Shown here piece after piece: positions 1 to 11,703 of a DNA stretch of 64,000 bases. Made by a program: the position numbers and the translations under genes. This DNA is from Jacaranda mimosifolia (taxonomy: Eukaryota; Streptophyta; Magnoliopsida; Lamiales; Bignoniaceae), in NCBI GenBank assembly GCA_018894105.1, contig CM032120.1, positions 33,688,710 through 33,752,709 of the forward strand. Direction: 5' to 3'. Within the stretch, counting starts at the first letter, position 1; each line of letters starts with the position of its first letter. The notes under the pieces are model-generated. The model was not told where the DNA came from and did no database searches. It saw only the letters and a program-made list of their open reading frames with translations.

Positions 1-569
1 GATGCAGGATTTAGCTCCTCTTTAAAACTTGTGTAATTAGAGTTGATAGTGATTTCTACTTCAACTTCATCTGCACCATTCTCTTTGCATGAATATTTTA
101 TGATGCGCCACTTTATTTTCATAGGTCTATCCATATTGATGACTAAGATTGCAGATTTGGCTCCATTTGATTGAGATAAGTGAAGAGTCCAGCCCTCATT
201 TTTCAACTCCAACATATCAATCTTATCATCAACACCCATTTTTCTTGCTTTTGTTGCAGCATTATTTTTGAGTTGATTGGACACAGAACTTCTCAGACGT
301 GGACCTGTATTAAGCCTGCTTTGATCTTTAGCACTAAGTATTTTAAAGATAGAAGGACAAGTAGTCAAAGCATTGAGACAATCAAATACAGAAACTCAAT
401 AATTATTCTGTTTTTGCTCTTCTTACTTCACATGATCTTCCACAAAAATATGTTGGACATTAGCATACTTATCCTTCTTCATCACACGTATCCTGACCGA
501 TTCTACAACTTGAAATCCCAAGCCAACCCTTGACTGTTAAACATAAAATCCTTGTCTCCTTGGTTTCTA

Positions 570-1217
570 CTATGCTTCACTGAGTCCATGAACTTTTTCT
601 CCAATTAACTCAGGTTTTAGCTCACTTAGATTGGGTGGATTAGCAAAGTTATAGCTAGATCTTTCAAGCAACTTATACACCTTAGGATCAAACGTTCCCT
701 CGAATTCTTTGTGAGAAACCCTTGCAACAGATGGTCCATTATGGGTTGATGAATTTATGCTAAAAATAGGCATGGTTAACTCCTTCCTCAAAGTTTGACA
801 GTTGCTTGATTCTATCATCTTTAATTAGGTTTGAGTAGCATCATTTGGCTCAATTCATACTCCAAGTGGAATTTGCCTTTTCTCTTAATATGGCTGTGGT
901 GTATATTGACAGATTGGTAAGTTGAACTCATCACCATGCTTGCAGTTTTTGCTTGTCAAAACTTCAGTTATTGTCACTTTACTCAAATTTTCAGAACAAT
1001 CTTGTCTCCCTTCAATGAAGTAGTTGCTTGAAGCCTTTGGAGGTTGCACTTCACTTATTAAGTCAGGATCCAGATAAAGTTTAGCATCAGTGAAGTATGC
1101 TTTAGCTTTAGTAAATGGCTTCACATATGCGTTAACTTTCATAACTTCTCCCTTTTTTGAATACTTGAAGCATTGATGAAGAGTGGAAGGTATCACCCCA
1201 TTCTCATGAAGCCACAA
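570..1217 (-). pseudogene. Ty3 pol linker between protease and RT (fragment)
   Basis: Two open stretches lie on the minus strand. One (1217-885) begins MWLHENGVIPSTLHQCFKY and has an aspartate and lysine-rich middle. The other (818-570) contains PSVARVSHKEFEGTFDPKVY followed by KLLERSSYNFANPPNLSELK. Both are recognisable pieces of the low-complexity linker that plant Tat-type elements carry between protease and reverse transcriptase. No catalytic function is known for it. Small frameshifts separate the pieces. Sequence from 569 to 1 continues the same linker but is too eroded to describe domain by domain. Confidence 0.65.
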
Positions 1218-1399
1218 CTATCACAAAAGCAGGTAGTAGGAAATCCTTACATCAATAATATGAAACAAAGTACTTGCTTACAACTCCCTGATTGTGAGGT
1301 CTAGATTCATCATACCAATAGTTCATTGGCCTCCTTAATTGAAACCGTAAATGGTTAGGTGGCTGTATGCAAGTTCTTTAATAGAGATTCCTAAATTTT

Positions 1400-1603
1400 T
1401 CTTGGTAGATTTCAGCATGACATTGATAGTAGATCACCCGTCAATGAATATACGATTAACCTTCTGCTGTACATAAACCCTAAAAGAAAAAATGGCCTAT
1501 TGTGAGGTTTTGACCCTAGCAGCAAATCCTCATTTGTAAAAGCAATGGCCTTACAACAAGAAGTAGAGTATTGCTCTTCAGTTTCACAAGATATAGCATG
1601 CAC
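1400..1603 (-). pseudogene. Ty3 aspartic protease fragment
   Basis: On the minus strand, AFTNEDLLLGSKPHNRPFF leads, after a shift in frame, to RIFIDG, a stop, and STINVML. In plant Ty3 elements the protease active site lies in a D-G/S-G-S/A context directly after this patch. Here the codon following Asp-Gly has become TGA where a glycine codon is usual. The enzyme would cut the Gag-Pol polyprotein, and this copy is dead. The assignment rests on the match of two neighbouring family motifs. Confidence 0.72.
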
Positions 1604-2329
1604 TATTTCAACTCTTTAATCAAAGAATCCTGTAGGAAAATAATCTTTCGAAGTCACTTGGCTCCTTTTGTAACCTACCAATAAATTTTCTAGCTTGCCA
1701 TTTGTAGCCTTTAGATTTTACATTATCCTTGGTTGCAGTGTCTAGCCACATGCAAGACCTTTAATGCTAGTGGACGAGATTGATTAGCACATCGTCTTCT
1801 CCTTCGATAGCACATCACAAGAATCCACTCAATGCTATCTTTAGTTTTAGTAATAGAACTTGTTTCTAGTTTAGTCACTTCATCAACAAATTAAGTCTTC
1901 ACTAGTACTGGATCTAAACTCCTAAACTAAAGAATTGTTGATGCCTCCATGAGTGTAGATGAGGAAAAGACATTGTCTTTACTTGTAACACATGTGGTAT
2001 CTGCTACAATTACAACACTAGCAAGGTTTGACCCAACTTGCAATATTTTTGATCGTTTACTTTTCCAGCTTCTTCAAGATGTTTTGATTCTAGTAGTTCA
2101 ATCAACTTTCTTGTCAATAATTCATCAAAGATGTGAGAAACATCACTTACATTTCTTTTAGTATTTTCTTGCCTATTAAAATGCGTTGATTTTCAGTTTT
2201 CTCAGCAACATTTTTATCGCTTGTGGGAATTTTTATGGAGGCTGTCTTGATCGCCATAGATTCTTTAGTAGCAACTTTCGTATATTTTTCACTCTTGTTT
2301 GAATCTTTCTTTTCTTTCTTCTAGTCTTC

Positions 2330-3202
2330 AACAAGAATTCCGACTTCGAGATTAGCAATACTAAGCTCCATGTTGTGGGCACGAGTGGCTAGTTCCTTAA
2401 AAGTGCGAGACCTGATTCCTTGAAGAATGTAGAGAAGTCACCAGTGTATACCTTGAATACACATGTCCACCATTGGCATCTCTGAGAGTCTATCCTTGCA
2501 GTTTAAACTTAATGCACGCCAATGGTTGATGTAGTCTACCACCAGCTCGTCCTTTTATTGTTTTGCATTGGTAAGTTCAATCATGCTCATAGTCTGGCAT
2601 GTACTATAGAAGTAATTCAAAAACTCCCTTTCTATTTGATCCTAGCTCTCAATGGATTCAGGTTCTAGGTCGATGTACCAGTAAAAGGCATTTTATTTCA
2701 ATGAACACACAAACTGTTTCACAAAAAGATCACCATAAGTCTCTGTATTGTTGCATATCTCTATGAAATGGGCCATATGTTGTTTTAGATTTCCCTTTCT
2801 ATCAAACTACTAGAATTTTGATGGTTGATATCCTATTGGCATTCTCAGTGAGTCAATCCTCTTTGTATAGGGCTTTGAATACACAGTAGAACTTTTAGAA
2901 TGCATGCCATACTAAGCTCTAATAGTATTGGTAATCATATCCTGCAATTGTTGAACAAACAGTGTAGCAATAGAAGTTGTAGAATGATTGATCTTTCGAC
3001 CAATTTCTCGCTTGTGAGGCATCTGCTCAACTTATTTCTGTACTACTATATGGCTAAGAAAAGATTAATGGTTGTAGCTAAATCCTCCAAGATGGGAATA
3101 TCCTTGCTTGTTCATGAATTGTGCAATTGGTAGATCTTTTTCTTCCATAATTTTTTGGAGGTCAGCTATAGCTTGAGCCATCCGAGTAAGTTGTTCATCC
3201 AT
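2330..3202 (-). pseudogene. gag: Ty3 (Tat-like) gag pseudogene
   Basis: The minus-strand translation starts at the ATG at 3202-3200 with MDEQLTRMAQAIADLQK. It continues through VQQLQDMITNTIRA and a stop where the family has glutamine (CAG to TAG). The core capsid-like part (about 2830-2330) shows GDLFVKQFVCSLK, then AFYWYIDLEPESIES, then VVDYINHWRALSLNCKDRL and RTFKELATRAHNMELSI. This is the typical Retrotrans_gag layout of plant Ty3 elements. Gag would form the virus-like particle shell in the cytoplasm. Several stops and at least one frame change break it, so it cannot be translated as one protein. Boundaries are approximate. Confidence 0.78.
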
Positions 3203-3499
3203 TGTTGTCGCTCCAATCGCCAGCTCAGCAAAATATGATGTCTTGGGATTTGTTTCCCTTTATCTTCCAGAGTTAAAATAATTAGATGGAATGAAATCAG
3301 TATTCTTGCCCCCAATCACAGGCTGATTGACAACATCAACAATAGGGTTAGCAACATGTTTCTTAGCCAAGGTGAGTTGGTTCCTCTTAGGCCCCATTGA
3401 GTAATGGCAAATATCTTCAAAATTCAAGCGGGAGAAAGAGATGAGGGATAGGATTTGTCCCACAGGGTGTGCCAGAAATTTGTTCACACAAATTTTGTT

Positions 3500-3653
3500 A
3501 TCTGCAAAATTAAATTACAAGACAAAGAAAAATAATTGACAAATTGAATTTATATTAAAGAATAAAAGAGAATTACAATTTATCAGAGAAAATAAATCCC
3601 TAACAAAACTAATCCCTTGATTCTTCTCCCAATATATGATCCAAGGGCTAGAA
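3500..3653 (-). repeat. Inner end of Tat-like 5' LTR (part 1 of 2)
   Basis: The reverse complement matches, with a few gaps, the stretch just before gag in the family copy at 50410-50530 (shared words include ATAAATTCAATTTGTC and GTCTTGTAATTTA). It is therefore the LTR end next to the internal region. The LTR stops abruptly at 3653 where the chromovirus LTR starts and resumes at 12665. Confidence 0.65.
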
Positions 3654-5824
3654 TGTAACATCCCTAGAATTTTATTTTAATAATAATTTTGAATTTTGCC
3701 AAAATTGATAAGTAAGAAAATATCTAAACTAATATATATATATATATATATGTATATTTTTTTAATTTGTGGGTTTAAATATAGATTTAGAGGATTAAAT
3801 TTCATCATTTTATTTTTAATAGGGGTTAATGTTTGAAATTTTATTAGATTTGGATTCAATGTGAAACCATCATTTAATTCTAGGACTCACTTGAGGAAAG
3901 TTTTGAATTGGAGGACTTAAGTGTGGCCAACAGAAATTCTGGGGGCTCAATTGAGATTATAAAAAAAAATTAATAATAAAAATAAGTTTTTCTTTTTCCA
4001 TTTACACCCCATCCATTCATTATCTTCACTACCGTATACACACCATCTCTTCGCCACCGGCAACACTGAACTCAACTGTGAACCACCCTATATCAACCAA
4101 CATTCACCATCACCCAACCACCCTGAACTCGGAAACCACCAAACCTGGGCCATCTTCGGCGACAAAACTGGCGAACTTAAAGAGGACCGACGAAAATGGA
4201 AGAGAAAATAGGTTATTGTTCCGGCAACTTTTGATGGCCAAAATTGGTACCATTCTATCGGGATCAGCTCAAGGATCACATTGGTACTCTCAGATCATTG
4301 AACGGACCACCGTAGAGGGAGAAACTCCACAAAAACCGCATGGCAGTGTTGGTGGCGGGATTTTGGTTTTCCGGCCAATTGATCGGCCAAATGGTGGCGA
4401 AATCCAAAATTGTTTGAGGGGTTTGATTCGTGGAGCTGAGGAGCATCTTTTGGTCATTTCATTGGCCATCTCCGGTGGCGGCAAACAGCAGCGGCGATGA
4501 AAGGGCAGTTTGTTCGTCTCGTCGAGACGATTACATACACGTGGGCTGATCGTCGGTTATCCCGTCTGATAATTCAAATTTTGGGTAAATGTCCAAAATT
4601 GGGATTAAGCTTGTTGTATGTATTTGTATACATGCATTCTTCATTCAAATCTTGCATTTTGGAGGATAATGAACGAAATGATCGATCAGAACAACCATGC
4701 ATAAGATTTGAACATTCATGCATGATAATTAAGTTTATTGAATCCTATATGGTATTATTTCATGTGAACTATAGGTTAGATGGCTTATTAAGTATAGAAA
4801 ACCCTAAATTTGTGTTATTGCGACTTAGGTAACAAAATTTGGGATGTTATAAAAAGTTGGATTGTTATTATTGATTAACATGTGTTTTAAGGGTTAAATG
4901 GGTAAGTTAAGAACTTATTTGTATTATCTTATTAGGTGGCGAGGACTTTGGGCCTGGAGTCCAGTAGGATTTTAACTTATTGCTGAGGTTGACGAGGTGA
5001 GGATCCGCCAATTTGGCGCCTTGAACTTTCACAGTGTTACTGCATCATTCCTGTTGAATTGGTGTTTTGAGTGTTAAAAATCGTATTGATTTCCTATATT
5101 GATCCGTATATCGTGGATTTTCCGTGTTGGCATCATTGTTCAGTTATTCTGCCATGTTAGCAATTGATCGTTCAAAATATTGATTGAAAATGATATAGGG
5201 GAATTGTTGGGCCGAGAGCCTTGCCAAGCTATTATGCTTGTGCTACTGTTTTGCCAAGCCGTCGTGCTTGTGCCACTGTTGTTGCCAAGCTGTTATGCTT
5301 ATGCTACTATTTTGCTAAGCCGTCGTGCTTGTGCCACTGTTGTTGCCAAGTTGTCATGCTTGTGCTATTGTTATTGTCGAGTTTTCATGCTCGTGCCACT
5401 GAATTGTTATTGATTGATCAATTGTATTGTTATGGAGGCATAAAGATAATCTGATATGCATAATTATTTTTATTTGATATGCATAGGCTGTCGTGCTTGC
5501 ACTCTTAAATTGTTTTAGCTCGTGGAGTAATAAGGCTGGAGTGAGTTCCCAGTCTGGATCGGGCTGAAGCCAAGCCAACTGAGCCGTCTGTATTTCCTCC
5601 TGATTGTGATCGGTTGTGATGCTCTAAACCTCCTGAGCAGCATCGGTCGAGATGATCCCGAGCCTTTTGAGCTGACGGTTATAGCATCCCGACTTGGCAA
5701 TTGTGGTTTATTGGAGAATTTTGGAAAAAAAATTATGGGCCTATCGAATATGTTATTGCATGCTATAGGATTGATTTGAGTGGCATTCTTGCATTTGGGT
5801 GATATCCCGAGTAAGGGTGCTACA
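3654..5824 (+). repeat. 5' LTR of chromovirus (2171 bp, two internal deletions)
   Basis: It starts TGTAACATCC and ends GGGTGCTACA four bases before the PBS. Compared with the 3' LTR it lacks about 0.57 kb at the junction near 5015-5025 and about 0.44 kb near 5708-5712. It carries one extra minisatellite monomer and about 50 bp of extra sequence at 5486-5535. It also holds a TA microsatellite at about 3730-3752. The open frame at 4078-4500 lies wholly inside the LTR and recurs, shifted, in the other LTR, so it is not called as a gene. Confidence 0.9.
5222..5405 (+). repeat. LTR minisatellite, six 30/31-bp monomers
   Basis: Six head-to-tail copies of a unit around tgccaagc-gt-atgcttgtgc begin at 5222, 5252, 5283, 5313, 5344 and 5375. 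The spacing is 30, 31, 30, 31, 31. Odd and even monomers differ (gctgttatg against gccgtcgtg), so the real unit is a 61-bp dimer. The 3' LTR has five monomers. Confidence 0.85.
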
Positions 5825-5828
5825 GAGG

Positions 5829-5840
5829 TGGTATTAGAGC
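5829..5840 (+). other. Primer binding site (initiator tRNA-Met type)
   Basis: The bases tggtattagagc begin four bases after the LTR end. They match the usual plant Met PBS TGGTATCAGAGC with one C to T change. This is where the tRNA primer would start minus-strand DNA synthesis. Confidence 0.85.
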
Positions 5841-5974
5841 TTAGGTTTGGGAAACCTAAGCTATATTGATATAGGATTTTAGGAATTAAGTTTTGGACTG
5901 TTTTGCCTGGGACAAGATTGTAATGTGTTTTACAGCTTTAGCTTTAAGTGAATTGTTGTTAATCAAAAGAAGTT

Positions 5975-6574
5975 ATGTATTTTAGGATGGCGAACGGGCG
6001 AAGAGGGGGCAAGGAACCTATGGAAGAAAACAATAGTTTGGAATCTTTTAGGAAAAGAATTGAGGCATTAGAAGCTGAAAAGAAAAAGATGAATGAAATA
6101 TGTCAAAATCTTCAGGATAGACTTTATGATATAAGAGAAAATTTGAGAGACAGCCAGGCTAAGAATAATTATCTGAGGTCTGTTATGGTGAATAGGAATT
6201 ATTTGGTAATGCCTTGTATGATCCTGGTGCATCTCATTCCTTTGTATCTTCTATTTTTTTCTCAAAAATTGAGCAACCAACCAGAAACTATAACTTATCA
6301 AATAGAGGTTTTGACTCCACTAGGGGAAAGTTTGACCACAAATATAACATACCGGGATTGTTCAGTGCTGATAGGAGATGAGATATATTCGGCTAACCTT
6401 ATACAGATGCTTTTTCAGGGATATGATCTGATTTTGGGAATGGATTGGTTATATAAACATCGGGCGCAGATGAACTGTTACACAAAAAGTATCACTCTTG
6501 GAGGTAAAATGCCGATATCTACTCACTCCACCTCAGATAAAACTACATCATTGTCATTAATATCCGCATTTTAG
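5975..6574 (+). pseudogene. Chromovirus gag N-terminus joined to protease by an internal deletion
   Basis: An ATG at 5975 (a second in frame at 5987) opens a charged, coiled-coil-like segment: residues about 20-65 hold ESFRKRIEALEAEKKKMNE and QDRLYDIRENLRDSQAK. The capsid core and the CCHC zinc knuckle that should follow are missing. Sequence jumps straight to the protease, where a second frame (about 6207-6300) reads LYDPGASHSFVS. The active-site motif is thus DPG rather than the usual DSG. The first frame then resumes with the C-terminal protease half, including GYDLILGMDWL. A TAG at 6572-6574 ends the frame, but the same frame reopens before RT. The deletion was probably present early, since what remains is otherwise colinear. 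Confidence 0.75.
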
Positions 6575-6592
6575 GCAAAAATAATTCTCAAG

Positions 6593-7600
6593 GAATGTGG
6601 ACAAGTATTCTTAGCTTATCTCATAAATAAGCCTCTAAATACCGCCAAGTTGGAAGAAGTGCATATAGTGGCCGACTATCCGGAAGTATTTCCAGAAGAG
6701 CTGAATTCAATACCTCCTGATAGAGAAATAGAATTTGTTATTCACACTCTACCAGGAACAGAGCCTATATCAAAAACTCCCTACAGAATGGCTCCTGCAG
6801 AATTGAAAGAGTTAAAGGAGCAACTTCAGGAGCTGTTGGAGAAAAAGTTTATTAGACCAAGCACTTTTCCTTGGGGAGCCCCGGTATTGTTTGTTAAGAA
6901 AAAAAATGGATCTCTGAGAATGTACATTGATTATAGGGAGCTGAATAAGGTCACAATTAAAAATAAGTATCCCCTACCACACGTAGAAGAGTTATTTGAT
7001 TTGTTACAAAGGGCTACAATCTTTTCAAAATTGGATCTAAGGCAAGGGTATTACTAGTTAAAGATTAGAGAGAAGGACATACCGAAAACTTCCTTCAATT
7101 CCCGGTATGGTCATTTTGAATTTGTGGTGATGCCTTTTGGTTTGACCAATGCTCCAGCAGCATTTATGGATGTGATGCATCGATTATTTCGACCATATCT
7201 AGACCAATTTGTCGTTATCTTCATAGATGACATCTTGGTATATTCGAAGACTCGAGAAGAGCATGCAAAGCATTTACACTTAGTACTCAAAACTTTGAAT
7301 GAGCATCAATTATATGCTAAGTTTAGTAAATGCGAGTTCTGGATAGAACAAGTAACTTTTCTTGGACATATCATTTCTCAGAATGGAGTAAAAGTTGATC
7401 CCTCCAAGGTAGAGGCAATAACTAATTGGAAGAGACCTAAGAATGTCACAGAAGTTCGTAGTTTTTTGGATTTAGCTGGTTATTATTGAAGATTTGTTCA
7501 AGACTTCTCTAAAATAGCCAGTCCCTTGACTAAGTTAACCCAAAAGAATCAACCCTTTGATTGGAATAAAGAATGTGAAAGGAACTTCCAAGAGCTAAAG
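6593..7600 (+). pseudogene. Chromovirus reverse transcriptase, broken
   Basis: The finger and palm regions are easy to read: [20 protein letters not shown], then [20 protein letters not shown], then [20 protein letters not shown], then [13 protein letters not shown]. The catalytic metal-binding motif is intact as FIDD ([13 protein letters not shown], about 7211-7249). RT would copy element RNA into cDNA in the cytoplasmic particle. Two stops interrupt it. One is TAG at 7055 after GQGYY, where the family has CAG. The other is TGA near 7487 after AGYY, where the family has an arginine codon. Both fit single C to T changes. Confidence 0.85.
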
Positions 7601-8097
7601 ACTCGGCTAGTCGTAGCCCCAGTTTTAGCCCTTCCTGATTGGTTAAAAGACTTTGTGATTTATATAGACGTTTCCAAGGAAGGATTGGGATGCTGATGCA
7701 AAAAGGATGTGTTATTGCTTATGCGTCTCGAAAACTTAAATCACATGAATAGAATTACCTAACTCATGATTTGGAGTTAGCAGCGGTGATATTCGCTTTA
7801 TCTAAATGGAGACATTATTTATATGGGGCCATATTTGAAGTATATACTGATCATAAAAGTCTCAAGTATCTGCGCTCTCAAAAAGATCTGAATATGAGAC
7901 AACGATGATGGGTGGAATTCCTTGAGGATTATGACTTTTCAATTTCATACCACCCAGGAAAAGCCAATGTGGTAACAGATGCGCTGAGTTGTAGAGTTGG
8001 ATTAGCTCATTTGATAGGAACAAAGATGAAGGTTCAAAAGTCAGATGGGGTGATGAAAATGAAACAAAAAGTTTGGCTTGCGGGAGTAAATGTGTAA
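7601..8097 (+). pseudogene. Chromovirus RNase H, broken
   Basis: After the RT connection region comes FVIYIDVSKEGLGC, where the first RNase H aspartate (YIDVS) is still seen. A small deletion near 7693 shifts the frame into CVIAYASRKLKSHE. A stop, [19 protein letters not shown], and [10 protein letters not shown] follow, then another TGA where the family has arginine, and FLEDYDFSISYHPGKANVV. RNase H would remove the RNA strand of the RNA-DNA hybrid. The order and spacing fit plant Ty3 pol. Non-functional. Confidence 0.8.
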
Positions 8098-8103
8098 CCA
8101 GAA

Positions 8104-9290
8104 TTGCATGCAAGAATACGACAGGCTCAAACCAATGATAAATGGCTATCTGAAAAGAAGGAAATATTCAAGAAGTTTGGGGAATCAGAATTCAGCACCA
8201 ATAGAGGTACACTTTTATTTCGTAAGAGAATTTGCGTGCCTAAAGAATTAAGAGCAAATTATTGGAAGAGGCACACAAATCAAGGTTTGCAATCCATCTT
8301 AGAGGTACCAAAATGAATCGAGACTTGAAAAAACAGTTTCGATGGAACGGAATAAAGAAAGATGTCGCTGAATATGTACGAAGATGTCTAACCTGTCAGT
8401 TAGTAAAGGCAGAACATCAGCGACCATCAGGATTACTTCAGCCACTCCCAATACCGGATTGGAAATGGGAACAAATCACTATGGACTTTGTAATAGGTTT
8501 GCCAGTGGTTCAAGATGGATATAATAGTATATGGGTAATAGCGGATAGATTAACTAAATCTACGCACTTTCTACCTGTCAAGACACAGTACAAAGTCGAG
8601 AAATTGGCTGAAGTATATATCAAGGAGATAGTTAGGTTGCATTGAATTCTAGTCAGTGTCGTGTCTTATTGGGATCCCAAGTTCACATTGAGACTTTAGA
8701 AGGCCCTGCAGGAACATCTAGGCACGAGGTTGTATTTCAGTTTCGCTGTTCACCCTTAAACGGATGGACAATCGAAAAGAACTATATGAATTCTAGTGGA
8801 TATGTTACGTGCATGTGCTTTAGATTTTAGTAAAAGTTGGGATCGACATCTACCTCTAGTTGAATTTACATACAATAACAGTTATCAAACAACAATTCAG
8901 ATGGCTCCGTATGAAGCTCTATATGGCAGAAAGTGTCGATCTCCACTACATTGGGATATTGAGGAATATAAGAGCAATAAACATAAGTCTTTGGAAACTA
9001 TAAGACCTGAATTGATCTAGGAGACTATTGAAAAAACATAGATCTATAAGCAGAGAATGAAAATTGCACAAGACAGACAAAAAGTTATGCAGATAAGAGA
9101 AGAATGGATTTGGAATTTGAAGTTGGTGATTAGGTATTTCTTAAAAAATTTCTAAGGAAGGGTATTCGAAGAATCAGAAAAGGTAGAAAACTTACCCTAG
9201 ATATATTAGCCCCTATCGAATATGGGAAATAATTGGATCAGTAGCATATCAATTAGAGTTGCCTCCTGATGTGACAGGCATTCATGATGT
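8104..9290 (+). pseudogene. Chromovirus integrase, catalytic residues lost
   Basis: The zinc-binding N-terminal part ends in EYVRRCLTCQLVKAEHQRPS (about 8365-8425). The core begins with MDFVIGLPVVQDGYN, so the first catalytic aspartate is present. The second aspartate site reads SYWDPKF (about 8668-8690) where the family has an aspartate after serine. The glutamate site reads DGQSK where the family has DGQSE. At least three frameshifts (near 8640, 8790 and 9020) and further stops break the rest, including [20 protein letters not shown]. Integrase would insert the cDNA into the chromosome. This copy could not. Confidence 0.83.
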
Positions 9291-9339
9291 TTTCCACGTA
9301 TCACAACTTCGAAAGTATCATCCCGACCCTTCTCATATC

Positions 9340-9538
9340 ATTCCTTACACTAGTGTGTCTCTGTAGAGTGATCTTACATATGAAGAACAACTGGTCAGAA
9401 TTGTGGATCGAAAATTCCAAGAACTGAGGAATAGAAAGATTCCTCAAGTAAAAGTCCTTTGGCAAAACCATAAGGTCGAAGAAGCAACTTGGGAGCTTGA
9501 AGAAGTTATGCGCCAACAATATCTTGGTCTTTTTTAGT
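9340..9538 (+). pseudogene. Chromovirus C-terminal chromodomain
   Basis: The end of pol reads YEEQLVRIVDRKFQELRNRK, then PQVKVLWQNHKVEEATWELE and a stop at about 9536. The aromatic positions and the V-L-W...A-T-W-E pattern are those of the integrase chromodomain of Tekay/Del elements. That domain tethers integrase to heterochromatin marked by histone methylation. A TAG at 9364-9366 lies just ahead of it. It identifies the lineage more firmly than the LTRs do. Confidence 0.85.
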
Positions 9539-9572
9539 ATTCAGGTGATAATTTGGGGGACCAGATTCCTTT

Positions 9573-9586
9573 AAGAGATGGGGGAT
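9573..9586 (+). other. Polypurine tract
   Basis: A purine-rich run (aagagatgggggat) sits directly before the TG of the 3' LTR. This is the expected primer for plus-strand cDNA synthesis. Confidence 0.8.
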
Positions 9587-10810
9587 TGTAACATCCCTAG
9601 AATTTTATTTTAATAATAATTTTGAATTTTGCCAAAATTGATAATTAAGATAATATCTAAACTAATATATATATGTATATTTTGTTAATTTGTGGGTTTA
9701 AATATAGATTTAGAGGATTAAATTTCATCATTTTATTTTTAATAGGGGTTAATGTTTGAAATTTTATTAGATTTAGATTCAATGTGAAACCATCATTTAA
9801 TTCTAGGACTCATTTGAGGTAAGTTTTGAATTGGAGTACTTAAGTGTGGCCAACAGAAATTCTGGGGGCTCAATTGAGATTATAAAAAAAATTAATAATA
9901 AAAATAAGTTTTTCTTTTTCCATTTACTCCCCATCCATTCATCATCTTCACCACTGTATACACACCATCTCTTCACCACCGGCAACACTGAAATCCACCG
10001 TGAACGCCCCTATATCAACCAACATTCACCATCACCCAACCACCCTAAACTTGAAAACCACCAAACCTGGGCCATCTCCGGCGACAAAATCGGTGAACTT
10101 AAGGAGGACCAATGGAAATGGAAGAGAAAATGGTTTATTGTTCCGGTGAATTTTGATGGCCAAGATTGGTACCGTTCTATTGGGCTCAACATAAGGATCA
10201 CATCGGTACTCTTGGATCGTTGAACGGACTATCGTAGAGGGAGAAACTCCACAAAAATTGCACAACGGTGTTGGTGGTGGGATTTTGATTTTTTGGCTAA
10301 TTGATCAGCCAAATGGCGGTGAAATCCAAAATTGTTTGAGGGGTTTGATTCATAGAGCCGAGGAGCATCTTTTGGTGGTGTCGTTGGCCATCTTCGGCAG
10401 CGGCGACGAGGCGGCGATGATGAAAGGGCAGTTTGTTCGTCTCGTCGAGACGATTACATGCACGTGGGCTGATTGTCGGTTATCCTTGCTGATAATTAAA
10501 AAATTGGGTAAATGTCCAAAATTTTGATTAAGCTTGTTGTATGTATTTGTATACATGTATTCTTCATTCAAATATTGTATTTTGGAGGATAATGAAGGAA
10601 ATGATCGATCAGAACAACCATGCATAAGATTTGAACATTCATGCATGATAATTAAGTTTGTTGAACCCGATATGGTATTATTTCATGTGAACTATAGGTT
10701 AGATGGCTTATTAAGTATAGAAAACCCTAAATTTGTTTTATTGCAACTTAGGTAACAAATTTTGGGATGTTATAAAAAGTTGGATTGTTATTATTGATTA
10801 GCATGAGTTG

Positions 10811-11150
10811 TAAGGGTTAAATGGGTAAGTTAAGAACTCAATCATATTATCTTATTAGGTGGCGTGGACTTTGGGCCTGGAGTCCGGTAGGATTTTGACT
10901 TATTGTTGAGGTTGACGAGGTGAGGATTCGCCAATTTGGCAACCCTTGTACCTTTTGATTCCGTGATAAACCCCTGTGTTATAAGGGTTAAATGGGTAAG
11001 TTAAGAACTCAATTGTATTATATTATTAGGTGGCCAAGACTTTGGGCCTGGAGACCAGTAGGATTATGACTTGTTGTTGTGGTTGACGAGGTAAGGATTC
11101 GCCAATTTGGCAACCCTTGTACCTTTCGATTCCGTGATAAACCCTTGTGA
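10811..11150 (+). repeat. 171-bp tandem duplication inside the 3' LTR
   Basis: Two copies begin at 10811 and 10982 with taagggttaaatgggtaagt and run through gattccgtgataaaccc. They differ at scattered bases. The 5' LTR shows one copy of the left part only (from about 4888), and the rest falls in its deletion. Confidence 0.8.
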
Positions 11151-11703
11151 GGGTTATTATTGCTTTGATTATCATACTCTATTGATTGTTGTTACCCCTG
11201 TGAGGGTTCTATCGATTGGTTCTTGATTTATTTGAGTCTAATCTATAGTTTTCATTGAACCCATTAGGTTCTGCTGATTTGATATCTATCGTGATTGGTT
11301 ATTGATTCTCAAACCCTATGAGGTTTTCTTGATTTGAAATTGATTGATATTTGATTAGTTTTATTGAAAATGACTGTCCATATCGGCTTCTGTGAAGCTT
11401 TGTGAAAATTGATTTCTTTTTCTGAAAACTGAACTGTACGGCCGAGTGGCCTGTGTTTTCTTTAAAACTGTTCTTAACACACTAATTTATTGTTCTGGCA
11501 CCATGAACTTTCACAGTGTTACTGCATCATTCCTGTTGAATTGGTGTTTTAAGTGTCAAAAATCGTATTGATTTCCTTGATTGATCCGTATATCGTGGAT
11601 TTGCCGTGTTAGCATCATTATTCAATTATTATGCCATGTTGGCAATTGATCGTTCAAAATATTGATTGAAAATGATATAGGGGAATTGTTGGGCCAAGAG
11701 CCT

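Larger units (their letters stand above)
1..3499 (-). mobile_element. Ty3 retrotransposon, Tat-like, internal region (partial, decayed)
   Basis: Read on the minus strand, this stretch gives the order gag (about 3202 down to 2330), a long spacer, an aspartic protease patch (about 1603-1400) and the protease-to-RT linker (1217-570). It then runs off the left edge of the window. The start of the internal region is marked on the plus strand by cacaccctgtgggacaaatc near 3466, the reverse of the short motif that opens gag in plant Tat-type Ty3 elements. Frameshifts and stops occur throughout, so no long reading frame survives. The same family occurs on the other strand at 49927-51050. The Tat-lineage label rests on my memory of conserved gag and protease wording and has not been searched. 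Confidence 0.8.

Noticed and set aside
4078..4500. 140-codon open frame with Pro/Thr-rich start
   Set aside because: It lies entirely inside the chromovirus LTR, is paralleled by shifted frames in the other LTR and resembles no protein family. LTR sequence by chance.
5829..5840. tRNA-like word tggtattagagc, also at 31407 and reversed at 48069
   Set aside because: These are retrotransposon primer binding sites complementary to tRNA, not tRNA genes. No cloverleaf surrounds them.
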